Shown here one piece after another: positions 25,779-35,808 of a stretch of 64,000 nt of DNA (position 1 is its first letter; each line of letters opens with the position of its first letter). Made by a program: the position numbers and the translations under genes. The DNA lies in contig CADATZ010000005.1 of the NCBI GenBank assembly GCA_902791025.1, positions 1 through 64,000 on the forward strand, read 5' to 3'. This stretch comes from an uncultured Chloroflexota bacterium. GTDB lineage: Bacteria > Chloroflexota > Anaerolineae > Anaerolineales > Anaerolineaceae. Under the pieces are notes generated by a model, which was not told the DNA's origin, searched no databases, and saw only the letters and a list, made by a program, of their open reading frames with translations.

Positions 25779-25920
25779 TAATTAAGAGATTAGGAGATAG
25801 GAGATAGGGATTGGAGCAGTGGTTAATGGCGCTTTGTTATCTGATAAACAGAGACTTCTCCGGGCAAATACTTTCATATTTAGCCCTAATCCCCAACCCC
25901 TAATTCCTACCCTCTAACTA
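25776..25920. repeat. stutter array with inverted arm
   Basis: The TAG stop of the LRR gene opens units AGATTAGG, AGATAGG, AGATAGGG. A spacer follows, then the complementary arm (CCCTAATCCCC, AACCCCTAATTCC, TACCCTCTAAC). It ends a few bases before the YdcF-like start codon. Confidence 0.82.
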
Positions 25921-25927
25921 TAGGCCT

Positions 25928-26740
25928 ATGTTTGTTTATCTTTCAAAAATGCTTCCCAATCTGATTTATCCGGCAGGGATTATTACCCTGCTGCTTTTGT
26001 TCGGGTTGATTTTCTGCCGTTCGGCGAAAGCTAAAAACCGGCTGATAGTGGTTTTGCTGCTTTTTGTTTTTGTAACCGGCAACAAACTTCCTGGTGCCAT
26101 TTTGATCCGGAAACTTGAACAGGCTTATCCTCCCTATGATGGGGCACAGAAGGCTGATGCAATTGTTGTGCTTGGCGGTGGAACCGTTACGAAATCCGGC
26201 CCGCGGCAGATCGTTGAAGTCAATGGCGCGGGAGACCGTGTGATTTATGCAGTACAGCTTTATCGGAGCGGTGCTGCAGATAAGCTGCTTTTAGGTGGCA
26301 GTTATATCAGCTGGCGTGACGGGACTGTTTCGTCGGATAGTGGCGTTTCTTCCCCGGCTTCCGAAATGGCTGAATTGATGAGAATGTTTGATGTTCCGGA
26401 AGATGCGTTAATCACTCAGGATCGTTCTGTCAACACAGCTGAGGAGGCGGAAGAAGATGCGAAGATCCTTCGTGAATTGGGCTATAATCGTGTGATTCTT
26501 GTCTCTTCAGCAACACATATGCGCCGGGCTGTTGCTTTGTTTGAAAAACAGGGCCTTGAGGTGATTCCTGCTCCAACGGATTTCAGTTTCTCAGATCAGG
26601 AATGGGAGAACTTTCTCCGCTTTGATTTGGCAACATCCTATACATTTCTTATTCCGACGATTGGAAATATGGATGCACTTCAGGACGCTATAAAGGAATA
26701 TCTGGGGTATTTTGTCTATAAGCTGCGGGGATGGCTTTGA
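25928..26740 (+). CDS. YdcF/SanA-family (DUF218) membrane protein
   Basis: A 270-residue protein. Two N-terminal transmembrane helices (about 9-28 and 38-52) lead to a DUF218 domain. Motifs are DAIVVLGGGTV, a SVNTAEEAEEDAKIL segment and ILVSSATHMRRAVALFEK. Members such as ElyC, SanA and YdcF act in envelope integrity, and the fold can bind nucleotide-like ligands; the exact activity is unknown. No ribosome-binding site is visible before the ATG, since the preceding bases are stutter units. Translation may be leaderless. Confidence 0.85.
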   Translation: MFVYLSKMLPNLIYPAGIITLLLLFGLIFCRSAKAKNRLIVVLLLFVFVTGNKLPGAILIRKLEQAYPPYDGAQKADAIVVLGGGTVTKSGPRQIVEVNGAGDRVIYAVQLYRSGAADKLLLGGSYISWRDGTVSSDSGVSSPASEMAELMRMFDVPEDALITQDRSVNTAEEAEEDAKILRELGYNRVILVSSATHMRRAVALFEKQGLEVIPAPTDFSFSDQEWENFLRFDLATSYTFLIPTIGNMDALQDAIKEYLGYFVYKLRGWL

Positions 26741-26744
26741 ACAG

Positions 26745-26941
26745 TTATAGGCTGAAAGTTGGAAGTTAGAAGTTTGAAGTTTGAAGTAAAAAGTTGGAAG
26801 TTGTTGGAATGTTATTCCTGAATTTTATTTATAAACCAGCTTTTGTGTAATGTCTGATGTCTTTTTTCATTCCAATTGCTGGCTTTCAACTACTAACTAC
26901 TGACTCCTAACTCCTAACTACTAAATACTAACTACTGACTA
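26745..26941. repeat. stutter array between convergent genes
   Basis: Units GAAAGTTG, GAAGTTA, GAAGTTTG and similar (26752-26810) are followed by a 60-bp spacer. The complementary arm then has CAACTACTAACTACTGACTCCTAAC units running to the stop of the minus-strand reductase gene. That gene's TAG is itself a unit (TAGTCAGTAGTCAGTAG). Confidence 0.85.
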
Positions 26942-27733
26942 CTGACTATACATTGCACTGACGATTTTATAGGCAAGACCTTTCGGGAGAAGGCGGTCAA
27001 GGATACATTCCGCGCCGGAAATGAAGTCTATGGAGTAGAGCGGCTTTACGAATTTTTTCAGCGCGATTTTGGAGATAAAATCCCCGGCTTTCTGTGGATC
27101 AAGACCGCTTTGTTCGTCTTTTTCCATTTTTGCTACGGAGCGGACGATCCTGCCGCCGTATTCTTCATTACCTGCTTCGATTTTTTTACGAACAGCGGTG
27201 AAGTCTGTCTTGATATCTCCCGGCATAACCGCGCAAACGCTGATGCCGTAGGGTTTGACCTCATTGAGGAGGGCGCAGGTGTAGCTGTTGATGGCTGCCT
27301 TGGATGCGGAGTAATAAGCCTGGAAGGGAATCGCGAAGACCGCTGCCATGGAGCTGGTGTTGACGATTCGTCCATGTCCCTGTTTTCGCATGATGGTGAG
27401 TGCGGGCTTATTGACATTCACCATGCCGAAGAAATTCACGTCAAACTGTTTCTTCGCATCTTCCAGCGGAGTGAATTCAATCGCTCCGGAAATGCCGAAG
27501 CCTGCGCAGTTGACGACAATATCAAGCTGTCCTTCGGCTTCCTTTACCTTGTGTACCGCAGCTTCCGCGGCATCCGGATCAGTGACATCCATGCGGATAT
27601 GTGTGAAACGCGGGTCATTGAATTCTCTGCGGCTGAAGGTGTAAACCTTACAGCCCTTCTGTTGAAGGGCTGCTGCTGTACATAGTCCAATGCCGGAAGT
27701 TCCTCCGGTGACGATAGCGACCTTTTCAGTCAT
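26939..27733 (-). CDS. short-chain dehydrogenase/reductase, candidate 3-ketosphinganine reductase
   Basis: A 264-residue SDR enzyme. The cofactor motif is TGGTSGIG (residues 9-16), with NCAGFG, the catalytic Ser in NTSSMAA and the YYSASK active-site motif. The start at 27733 overlaps the stop of the upstream gene by 8 bp and gives the usual SDR N-terminus (MTEKVAIVTGG). The partner is a serine-palmitoyltransferase-like enzyme, whose product, 3-ketosphinganine, is reduced by SDR enzymes in known pathways. That role is inferred from the pairing; the domain assignment itself is firm. A general keto-reductase role is the alternative. Confidence 0.8.
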   Translation of the reverse strand: MTEKVAIVTGGTSGIGLCTAAALQQKGCKVYTFSRREFNDPRFTHIRMDVTDPDAAEAAVHKVKEAEGQLDIVVNCAGFGISGAIEFTPLEDAKKQFDVNFFGMVNVNKPALTIMRKQGHGRIVNTSSMAAVFAIPFQAYYSASKAAINSYTCALLNEVKPYGISVCAVMPGDIKTDFTAVRKKIEAGNEEYGGRIVRSVAKMEKDEQSGLDPQKAGDFISKIALKKFVKPLYSIDFISGAECILDRLLPKGLAYKIVSAMYSQ

Positions 27734-28901
27734 TGTTAATTGCCTCTGCGATGATTTCTGCTGCTTCATCGACCAGTGCATTGGTGAGGGATGCCATCAG
27801 GCTGGTGCGAATCATACATTCCCCCTCCGGTGCGGCGGGTGGGAGAACGGAATTGACATAGACACCGCCGTCATAAATCTTGCGGCACTTGTCCAGCGTG
27901 CGGTAGGCTTCATAGGTGAAGATGGGAACGATCGGGGTTTTGGCTTCGATGATGTTTAACCCTTTGTCTTTGAGCTGTGCGCGGAAGCGGTTGGCCAGCT
28001 CATTGAGTCGGGTGACAATTTCCGGATGGGCTTCCAGGTAGCGCAGAGAAGCCAGTGCTGCGGCTGCTTGAGCCGGCGGGATGGATGCAGCGAACATGAA
28101 GGGGCGGGAGTTGTGCTTGACCCAGTCGACGACACGAGCATTGCCGGCCATGTATCCGCCGAGGCTTGCCATGGATTTACTGAAGGTTCCCATGTAGATA
28201 TCAACCTGATCTTCTAACCCGTAGTAATTGGCAGTGCCGCGTCCGCCATCACCCAGTACGCCGAGACCATGGGCGTCATCGACCATGACTCGTGCGCCGT
28301 ATTGTTTGGCAAGGCGGCAGATTTCCGGAAGGTTGGCAATGCCGCCGCTCATGGAGAAAACACCGTCAGTTACGATCAGACAGCCGCGGTCAGCGGGAAC
28401 CTGCTGCAGGCATTCTTCCAGTTCCTGCATGTTATCATGATGATAGCGGAGCATCTTGCCCCAACCGAGGCGGGCAGCGTCATAAATGGATGCGTGGTCT
28501 TCACGGTCCAGAATCACATAGTCATTGCGGCCGACCAGTGCCCCAATAATGCCGAGATTGGATTGAAATCCGGAGGGAAAGGTAATTACTGCGTCTTTAT
28601 GCAGGAAATTGGCTAATTCTTCTTCCAGTTCCAGATGGAGTTTCAGAGTTCCGTTCAAAAAGCGCGAACCGGAACAGCCGGTTCCAAACTGCTCAACCGC
28701 TTTGATGGCCGCTTCCATAACTTCCGGGTTTGTGGTAAGCCCGAGATAATTGTTGGAGCCAAGCATGATGCGCCGTTTGCCTTCCATAATGACTTCAGGA
28801 GCCTGACGTGTTTCAAGATAATGAAAATAAGGATAAATCCCCTGGTCCCGCAAGTCATCCTGGATAGCGCGTTTTGAACACTTTTCAAAAATATCGATCA
28901 T
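27726..28901 (-). CDS. serine palmitoyltransferase-like alpha-oxoamine synthase
   Basis: A 391-residue PLP enzyme of the alpha-oxoamine synthase family, which condenses an amino acid with an acyl-CoA. GTGCSGSRFLNGTLKLHLELE-like text (about 73-93, split by standard motifs) is the serine-palmitoyltransferase signature; KBL and BioF enzymes differ here. The PLP lysine lies in GTFSKSMAS (about K242). D209 and H211 lie in VDDAH, and the stacking histidine in REDHAS (H136). The ATG at 28901 follows GAGG by 9 bases; an upstream ATG at 28916 has no ribosome-binding site. The overlapping SDR gene suggests the first two steps of sphingoid-base synthesis. Confidence 0.8.
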   Translation of the reverse strand: MIDIFEKCSKRAIQDDLRDQGIYPYFHYLETRQAPEVIMEGKRRIMLGSNNYLGLTTNPEVMEAAIKAVEQFGTGCSGSRFLNGTLKLHLELEEELANFLHKDAVITFPSGFQSNLGIIGALVGRNDYVILDREDHASIYDAARLGWGKMLRYHHDNMQELEECLQQVPADRGCLIVTDGVFSMSGGIANLPEICRLAKQYGARVMVDDAHGLGVLGDGGRGTANYYGLEDQVDIYMGTFSKSMASLGGYMAGNARVVDWVKHNSRPFMFAASIPPAQAAAALASLRYLEAHPEIVTRLNELANRFRAQLKDKGLNIIEAKTPIVPIFTYEAYRTLDKCRKIYDGGVYVNSVLPPAAPEGECMIRTSLMASLTNALVDEAAEIIAEAINND

Positions 28902-29031
28902 CTGTATTTTCCTCATAAATATGGAATAATTATTTTATTCCATGGAATCTTTTCTTCATATATTAATCAAAAGAAGTATATCAGATGTGAGCCAAAATTA
29001 TGGAAAAAAGTTATTTCTGTAATCGTTATTA

Positions 29032-30945
29032 TCAGTCTGTTTCAGAGTTGTCTGTGTGGATCATGGAAAGGCCAAAAATGATGATTACAGGAAGACATGC
29101 TTTCAGCATAAATATGTATCGGGCGTAATTGCCATTGGTTGGACCGGTCAGGAAGATAAGTACCTGTATCAGCATGGGGATTCCAATGAGAAAAGCGTTC
29201 CGGTTTCTTTTTGTAATACAGTAAGTTTCATACAGGAATAATCCCCAGACGAAAAAGGCGGAAACATGAAAAGATCTCAGCAGAGGCAGTGAAAAAATCC
29301 ATTCCCGTGTTTTTTCATACCAGTTTCTTATTCCATTCAAAGCAGTCGGAAAATGCAGATCCAGGTTGATTTCAGCGCAGTTTTTGTTTGCGAGGAACAT
29401 TTCACCGGAGGCAAAGCCATAATTAGTCAGCAGAGAGCCGGTATATTTTGGATAGAAGTACAGGTAATAGTTGTTCATCGCTGCCAATAGATAAATATCA
29501 GGGCGTTTTAAAAACATATCAAACCATGTAAAGGCATACCGTTTCAAATCGGAAATGGTGGCGGTTTTTTTATAAGTTTGTTTCACCGGGTCGGAAATAT
29601 CCGGGTTGTATTTTTCAGCTAAAAGGTCATATTCCCAGACGGCGTCAATATGTTTCCTTTCCAGTTCTGTGACGCTTTCACCCGCATCGCGAACATATCT
29701 TGCTGTTTGCTGAACCGGAACAGATAACATCTCCCGTACACTCCCCGGTGCAACATTCCATGCGGGCAGTAACACCAGCTCATATAGCAATGCGAAAGCG
29801 ACTGTGAAACATAACGATGCTCCGAAAATGCTTCGCCTTCCCGGTTTCAGCAGGAAAATGAGAAAGAATGAGACTGCAAGCAGGAATTTTCCCTCATTTC
29901 GGAATAAGATTACTCCTATCGTTCCAAGAAGAACAAGTCCAAGATGAAAGAGTGTTTTTTCTGTTTTCTTATTGATCAGGACTATTATCTGCATTATGAC
30001 AAGAATCAGAAAGGGAATATAAATTCCTTCTTTGCTTACTGTGGTCATTTGACCGCTTATTCCGGGATACAAAATATAATATGCGAGAAAAACAGTGCAC
30101 CATAACGGTTTTATGCGGAATTGCTCTATCATGAGTTTCACACAATATGCCAGCACCAGATCGAGCAGCAGATTTTGCAGAAGGACGAGCAGAAACAGAC
30201 CTGCATTGTCAGTTCCGAATAGTTTGTATCCGAGGATCAGACATTCACGCAGCAGCATTGTATGTGCAACGGGGTGATAGTTTGATAGTTTTGTGCTAAC
30301 TTTTACTGTTTCTCCGTCGATAACTTTATACAGTTCCGGCTTGGGAGGTGAGATAACATGCCAGTCTTTCCTGTTTTCCAGACCAAAGCCCTGTGCTATT
30401 TGAAAGTAAATATCACCATTCAAAATACCCGGATAGGTAATGATCATTGCGGGCAGAGACAGACAGAACAGCGTTACAAATGATGTGAGAAAAGGCTTTG
30501 CCATCAAAAAGCGGAAAAAGAAATTTGTCCCCTTTTTTTCGGAGGAATTGTTTTTATACCGGAATTCTATCTTGTTCAGTTTGAGAAAGATAAAACTGAT
30601 CGACATGAAAAAGAAGATCATGTATCCTGTCAAACGCAGCAAAGTCTTCAGCAGATTTTCCGGAGTAAATGACAGTTCAGTCAGATCTCCGTACAGATCA
30701 AGAGAATGTCCGGCGTTCATAAAAAAGCTGAAAACCGCTGCGAGTAATATGCAGGGAACCATTTGTTTTTTTTCAAATGTTTGTGGATTTTTACATACAT
30801 TCCGGGTAAGTAAAATAATCAAAATAAACAGCGGTATTTCGAGTATTGAAAAAGACTGAAACGGTTGTTCTGAAGAAAAACTTAGTTCAAATGCCAAAAA
30901 TTGAATTATAGTGAGAAATAATACCCGGATAGTTTTATTCTTCAT
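29032..30945 (-). CDS. large membrane protein, DUF6020-like (glycosyltransferase-type)
   Basis: A 637-residue polytopic protein with about 12 hydrophobic helices. An ITYPGILNGDIYFQIAQ segment followed by NYHPVAHTMLLREC and FRNEGKFLLA resembles DUF6020 proteins, which look like GT-C-fold glycosyltransferases using lipid-linked sugars. A second member lies at 38018-39868, with YPGFVPSDGLKQL, DNHPAFTS and FRHEGQYVI in the same order. The sequence is richer in AT than the flanking metabolic genes. It follows the membrane gene at 30955-32514 by 9 bp in the direction of transcription, so the two are probably co-expressed in surface-glycan synthesis. Confidence 0.7.
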   Translation of the reverse strand: MKNKTIRVLFLTIIQFLAFELSFSSEQPFQSFSILEIPLFILIILLTRNVCKNPQTFEKKQMVPCILLAAVFSFFMNAGHSLDLYGDLTELSFTPENLLKTLLRLTGYMIFFFMSISFIFLKLNKIEFRYKNNSSEKKGTNFFFRFLMAKPFLTSFVTLFCLSLPAMIITYPGILNGDIYFQIAQGFGLENRKDWHVISPPKPELYKVIDGETVKVSTKLSNYHPVAHTMLLRECLILGYKLFGTDNAGLFLLVLLQNLLLDLVLAYCVKLMIEQFRIKPLWCTVFLAYYILYPGISGQMTTVSKEGIYIPFLILVIMQIIVLINKKTEKTLFHLGLVLLGTIGVILFRNEGKFLLAVSFFLIFLLKPGRRSIFGASLCFTVAFALLYELVLLPAWNVAPGSVREMLSVPVQQTARYVRDAGESVTELERKHIDAVWEYDLLAEKYNPDISDPVKQTYKKTATISDLKRYAFTWFDMFLKRPDIYLLAAMNNYYLYFYPKYTGSLLTNYGFASGEMFLANKNCAEINLDLHFPTALNGIRNWYEKTREWIFSLPLLRSFHVSAFFVWGLFLYETYCITKRNRNAFLIGIPMLIQVLIFLTGPTNGNYARYIFMLKACLPVIIIFGLSMIHTDNSETD

Positions 30946-30954
30946 GACTGTATC

Positions 30955-32514
30955 TTATTCTTCAATATCCTGAAATTTCACTACCAGCACGCCATCGATA
31001 ATCTGAATTGAACCGTCGTTAGGATAACACGGCATTGCTTTCACTTCCGAGAGAGTCGTAAAGTGCTCCGGTTCTTCTTCCCATGCCTTGAAATTCAGCC
31101 AAATTTCCATGAAGATCCGCCAGGGTTCGGTTTCCTGTAATTGGCGGAATCCAAAATAAGGGTGGACATGAATATAGTTTAGCTCCTGTATCTCAGGAAT
31201 CGTTGTGTCCCATTCAGCAGCATGAGGATTGCCGATGTAGGCAACTTTCATGGCGGAATTATATCCCGTTGTGCTTTGCATACGGGTGATCAGCGTTGAA
31301 TAAAAACGAGTGGTTTGTGATTGAACGATAGCAAGTCGCATATAACATAGATTGTCAAAGCGGCAGAAAATGAAGATCAGAAGAATCATAACAAAGGATG
31401 TACAAGTTCTGAAAATATGTGCTGCTCGTGACTTGACTAATGATTGAATTCTTTCAAAAATCCAGATAAAAAAGAGAAAAAACATCACATAACCATACAT
31501 CATCAGTGTATTACAGTAGGTTTCGTCTGTCATGACAAAGATGAAGTTCACAGCCAATGGTATTAAAAAAGAGAGAACTAAAGTGTAGAATAAACAAATC
31601 AATTGTTTGCGAATCGACAAACAATAAATTATAAGCCAGACCAGACAAAGAATTATTGAAATATGAAAAAGTGTTTTTGCACTGCCCGGAAATACATTAT
31701 AAAAAGTATTTGGTGTCTGCGCAAAAAATTCCTTATATGCAAATAATACTCTATTCAAATATTCGTTTATCGATATTTTTGTCACAGAACCGATTCCTTT
31801 GTATCCACTTAGTTCCTCGCCGCTTATTTTTAGGAACAGATTTGTTCCAACAGCATATAGGCCTAAAAACGCACTCAGGCTCACAGCTATAACAGGAATT
31901 TTTTTATATATACAAATTCGGGCTTCCTTTGTAGTTGCTTGTGAAAATTTCATGATAAGCCAGAAAAGAAAAATGCAAATCATGACAGGAATATATGCCT
32001 GATAAATTCCAACTGAGCAAGTCATTAGAATAATTCCTATGACAATAAAATACCATCGTTGTTTATGCAAAATAATGTAAGGACCAAGAACAGCTAATAG
32101 CAAGGCTATGCCAAAGAATTGTGCGATAAACATATACCCAAACATTCCTGCAACTACGGGAATGGATATAAACAAAGCACTTAGCAGAATGCAATTCCAT
32201 GCAGAATGAATTTTATAAAGATCTATTAATAGAACTAAAGAGATAGCTATACAGAATAGTACTACAACGCCATTAATCGTCGGAATATTATATACGCTAT
32301 CCATAAACAATATATTTTTGATTTTTTCTGCTATGAAAAGCATCCAACGACCAAGTGAGAAGGTTAAACCACCTGAGAACATGTAGCGTAGGTCATCCCG
32401 ATTAGAAAATTTGTTAAACAGCATCATTCCATGAGATAAAAACCCAATTATGAAGGTTGATACAAAGGCACATTTTTGCTGTTTTGTCAGCTTGTTCCAA
32501 ACAGGAATATCCAT
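30955..32514 (-). CDS. glucosyltransferase-domain (GtrII-like) membrane protein
   Basis: A 519-residue polytopic protein resembling the glucos_trans_II family. The N-terminal FLSHGMMLFNKFSNRDDLRYMF with the SGGLTFSLGRWMLF motif is typical, followed by about 10 helices and a soluble C-terminal domain. Such proteins attach glucosyl groups to O-antigen or other envelope polymers. GAGGAG before the ATG at 32514 sets the start, although the frame is open for 20 further codons. It is downstream of the GlyA-GcvT fusion on the same strand, separated by a perfect palindrome. Confidence 0.75.
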   Translation of the reverse strand: MDIPVWNKLTKQQKCAFVSTFIIGFLSHGMMLFNKFSNRDDLRYMFSGGLTFSLGRWMLFIAEKIKNILFMDSVYNIPTINGVVVLFCIAISLVLLIDLYKIHSAWNCILLSALFISIPVVAGMFGYMFIAQFFGIALLLAVLGPYIILHKQRWYFIVIGIILMTCSVGIYQAYIPVMICIFLFWLIMKFSQATTKEARICIYKKIPVIAVSLSAFLGLYAVGTNLFLKISGEELSGYKGIGSVTKISINEYLNRVLFAYKEFFAQTPNTFYNVFPGSAKTLFHISIILCLVWLIIYCLSIRKQLICLFYTLVLSFLIPLAVNFIFVMTDETYCNTLMMYGYVMFFLFFIWIFERIQSLVKSRAAHIFRTCTSFVMILLIFIFCRFDNLCYMRLAIVQSQTTRFYSTLITRMQSTTGYNSAMKVAYIGNPHAAEWDTTIPEIQELNYIHVHPYFGFRQLQETEPWRIFMEIWLNFKAWEEEPEHFTTLSEVKAMPCYPNDGSIQIIDGVLVVKFQDIEE

Positions 32515-32542
32515 GCAATTATCTCCTCTAGTTATAATTTGA

Positions 32543-32575
32543 AATGTGTCAATGGAATCATTCCATTGACACATT
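32543..32575. terminator. 33-bp perfect palindrome downstream of the GlyA-GcvT gene
   Basis: The arm AATGTGTCAATGGAAT pairs perfectly with ATTCCATTGACACATT around a single central base. No long T run follows on the minus strand, so it may act as a terminator, a processing stem or a protein-binding site. The GTCAATGGAA core recurs at 42221-42230. Confidence 0.6.
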
Positions 32576-32601
32576 GTTTATCTGTTTTCGATATATTATT
32601 T

Positions 32602-35600
32602 TTATGCCAACTTCGGAAACCGACTCAAAATTGTTGCTGTTCCGGGCAGCGTGGCTTTTTGACCGTATTTCAGGCTTGAAGGAGCTTTCAGATCTGCTTT
32701 TTCCGCATTTTGATAGATGAGAACCTGTGTTCCCTCCGCATTGCATTTCCGGTCTATGAGGGCCAGTCCTGTTACCCAGCCATCTTTGTCCATCGCGCAG
32801 CTGGTGACGACACCGATGACCTTTCCCTTGAGGTCAAGAATCGGATCTCCGTGGTGTGCCATGCGGACGACCTGGTCATTGAAGCGGAACCTTACAGCGA
32901 TTTTCTTTTGAGCAGCTTCATCTTTGAGGTAAGCATCGCGTCCGATGAACCAGCATTTATAGGTCTTGACAGAGGTGGCGAATCCGGCTTCATTGACCTT
33001 GATTCCCAAATCACCAGCCATTTCATGCCCGTAAAGCGGCAGACCGGCTTCGGTTCGCAGACTGTCACGAGCGCCGAGACCACAGGGTTTCAGACCCAAA
33101 GGTGCGCCAACTTCCAACAGTTTGTTCCAGAGATCTGTGAGTTTATTCGGATGAACAAAGAGCTCAAAGCTGATTTTTTCGCCGGTATATCCGGTTCGGG
33201 CAAGATAGAGATCAAATCCACCGACATTGGCGTGTGTGACACAACCTTTCTTTAGTTCCCTGATTTTTACAGCATCTTCATCAGAGCAACCCAACGCCAG
33301 AAGAACATCAATGGAGATACGCCCCTGGAGTGCAAGATCAACACGCATCCGTTCTCCGGCTTTGGGATCACGGAGATTTTCAAGAATCACGTTACGCCCG
33401 AATGCTCTTGCGGATGGCCGGCTGCGGTCAACAAGTACGGTCCCTTCACGAACGGCATTCATCCACGCCCAATCCTTGTCGTCATTGGAAGCATTGACCA
33501 CGATCAGGTATTTTTCATTCCCGATGCGGTAAATGATCAGGTCATCGATAACGTTGGCATCCTGGTCAAGAAGATGTGTATAGATCGTATCTCCGACACC
33601 CAGAACGGAAATATCATTGGCACAGACGCTGTCCAGAAATGCAAGAGTGTCCGGACCATTGGCTTCGTAGACACCCATATGGGATACATCGAAGAGGCCT
33701 CCGGCTTGACGAACTGCATTGTGTTCCTCTTTAATGGATGTGTACCAAACCGGCATATCCCATCCTGCAAAAGGAACCATCTTTGCTCCGAGTGCTTTGT
33801 GCGTTTCGAAAAGCGGCGTTTGTTTTGTTGGTGCATTTTCATCTTCGGCGTAAGCCTCGAAATCGAATTCCGGCAACGGCGTTCCTTCATCAGCGTTCAT
33901 ATCAATGGCATATGGTTTTGTGAAGGTTGGCTTGGTACAATCTTTCCCTTCAACCGGTTTGCATTCTTCGATATAAACCGGTCCGGGTAATCTTTTCCGT
34001 AAGTCTTTGTCAAATTTCACAAATCCGTCTGAAAGTGCGCGCAGCCAGGCAGCAGCGGCTCCCGCTTCTTCGGGGTTACAGGAGAATTGATATCCATCCG
34101 GGCGCAGTGTCAGCGTTCCGCTGATCTGGTTTCCGTCAATGGAAAGAGCCGTTTCCTGACATTCACCTTCAGAAAGTGCTTCCGCATCGCTCAAGAAAGC
34201 ATAGTTCACAAATTCACGGAAATTGCCTCCATGAATCAGCATATGAGCTTTTCCTTTGACCGTCTTGAAATTATCGTCGATATAATAGAAATTCGGATAA
34301 CCAAACTTTGGATCATCTGACAAATCACTGCATTTTTCCACCAGGGCACGCACGCGGAGTTTTGCATTTTCTATGACATCGAAATCGACACGTGCTCGCT
34401 GAAGCATTGATTTTGCTCCGGGCATGGCGTATGGATGGAAGGCGTAAAGAACATCTGTGATGATGTCTGCAATTTCCTTCATATCATCTTCTTTGAGGCC
34501 GATTTGTGTTACACAGGCAGTTCCCATGCGGATACCGCTCGCTTTCATCGCAGATTTGTCTCCCGGAATGGTGTTGCGGTTCAGAACGATGCCGATCAAA
34601 TCCAAAACCCGCGCTGCGATATCACCGGAAAGGTCGGTTCCATCCTCACCCTTGACCGCTTGACAATCCAGCAGCAGCATGTGGCAGTTAGAACCCTGAT
34701 AAGGAACTTTTAATCCCCGAGCTTTAAATTCCGCGACCAGCGCCTGTGTATTTTTCAGAATTTGGGCTTGATACTCTTTGTATGCAGGGGTTTTTGCTAT
34801 TTTGAAAATTGTGCAGAGTGCAGCAAACACCTGTGTATGCGGTCCGCCCTGTTCACCAGGGAATACAGCTTTGTCAATGATTTTGCTGAGTTTTGGATCA
34901 GTGGTAAGTAAAACGGCTCCGCGGGGACCGGTAATGGTTTTGTGGGTTGTGAAGGAAATGACATCGGCATAACCAACCGGGGATTCCACAACGCCGGCGG
35001 CAACAAGCCCGGCAATATGAGCTATATCTGCCAAAAGGTAGGCACCGACAGAGTCTGCGATCTCTCGATACCGTTTCCAGTCGGGAATGTATGGATAGGA
35101 TGTGTATCCGCAGATAATCATCCGTGGTTTATGTTCCAGTGCAAGTCTCTGCAGTTCATCGTAGTCGATCAATTCCGTTTCCGGATCAACAGTGTAATGA
35201 ACAATGTTATATAACTGTCCGGTGCGGTTGGCCGGTGACCCATGAGAAAGGTGGCCGCCGTGAAGCAGATCCATTGCCAAAACGGTGTCACCAGGGTTGA
35301 TGATATGGTAGGCTGCGTTATTTGCCGGCGCTCCTGAAAGCGGCTGAACATTGACTTGAATTTTGTCTGCCGGAACGCGGTCATTCGCAAAAACTTCAGC
35401 GCACCGCCGTCGTGCCAATTCCTCCAGAACGTCCACATATTCAACGCCTTTGTAATATCGCGGGTCTGAATTGCGGCGATAGTTCCCGAGACTATAGTTT
35501 AAATCAAGAATATCTTCTTCACTGAAATTGCGGGTAGCAGCATCAGGATACCCTTCCGCATATACATTTTGGAATACTGATCCAAGACTTTCACGGATCG

Positions 35601-35730
35601 ATTCCGGAGCGAAGGATTCACTCGCTATCATGATCAGTTTTCTTTTTTGCCGTTCTTCTTCGAGTGCGATGAGATTTGCTATTGCTTCATCGACGTCAAC
35701 AAGTTTTCCCTGAAATAAATAGTTTTCCAT
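32602..35730 (-). CDS. fusion of serine hydroxymethyltransferase (GlyA) and aminomethyltransferase (GcvT)
   Basis: A 1042-residue two-enzyme fusion. Residues about 1-465 form a PLP-dependent GlyA ([21 protein letters not shown]; active lysine in [22 protein letters not shown]), interconverting serine and glycine with tetrahydrofolate. A linker or extra domain of about 170 residues follows. GcvT spans about 640-1042 ([49 protein letters not shown]) and transfers the aminomethyl carbon of glycine to tetrahydrofolate. Both need the same folate pool, so the fusion could channel C1 units. No gcvH or gcvP lies in the window. GGGAGG lies 4 bases before the ATG at 35730. The frame runs unbroken, so this is not an assembly join of two frames. 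Confidence 0.9.
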   Translation of the reverse strand: MENYLFQGKLVDVDEAIANLIALEEERQKRKLIMIASESFAPESIRESLGSVFQNVYAEGYPDAATRNFSEEDILDLNYSLGNYRRNSDPRYYKGVEYVDVLEELARRRCAEVFANDRVPADKIQVNVQPLSGAPANNAAYHIINPGDTVLAMDLLHGGHLSHGSPANRTGQLYNIVHYTVDPETELIDYDELQRLALEHKPRMIICGYTSYPYIPDWKRYREIADSVGAYLLADIAHIAGLVAAGVVESPVGYADVISFTTHKTITGPRGAVLLTTDPKLSKIIDKAVFPGEQGGPHTQVFAALCTIFKIAKTPAYKEYQAQILKNTQALVAEFKARGLKVPYQGSNCHMLLLDCQAVKGEDGTDLSGDIAARVLDLIGIVLNRNTIPGDKSAMKASGIRMGTACVTQIGLKEDDMKEIADIITDVLYAFHPYAMPGAKSMLQRARVDFDVIENAKLRVRALVEKCSDLSDDPKFGYPNFYYIDDNFKTVKGKAHMLIHGGNFREFVNYAFLSDAEALSEGECQETALSIDGNQISGTLTLRPDGYQFSCNPEEAGAAAAWLRALSDGFVKFDKDLRKRLPGPVYIEECKPVEGKDCTKPTFTKPYAIDMNADEGTPLPEFDFEAYAEDENAPTKQTPLFETHKALGAKMVPFAGWDMPVWYTSIKEEHNAVRQAGGLFDVSHMGVYEANGPDTLAFLDSVCANDISVLGVGDTIYTHLLDQDANVIDDLIIYRIGNEKYLIVVNASNDDKDWAWMNAVREGTVLVDRSRPSARAFGRNVILENLRDPKAGERMRVDLALQGRISIDVLLALGCSDEDAVKIRELKKGCVTHANVGGFDLYLARTGYTGEKISFELFVHPNKLTDLWNKLLEVGAPLGLKPCGLGARDSLRTEAGLPLYGHEMAGDLGIKVNEAGFATSVKTYKCWFIGRDAYLKDEAAQKKIAVRFRFNDQVVRMAHHGDPILDLKGKVIGVVTSCAMDKDGWVTGLALIDRKCNAEGTQVLIYQNAEKADLKAPSSLKYGQKATLPGTATILSRFPKLA

Positions 35731-35808
35731 ATACCTCCCGGATCGCGTCATATTATGACTGATAACAGTTCAATATCATGTAATGTGATTATACTGTAAA
35801 ATAAGTTT

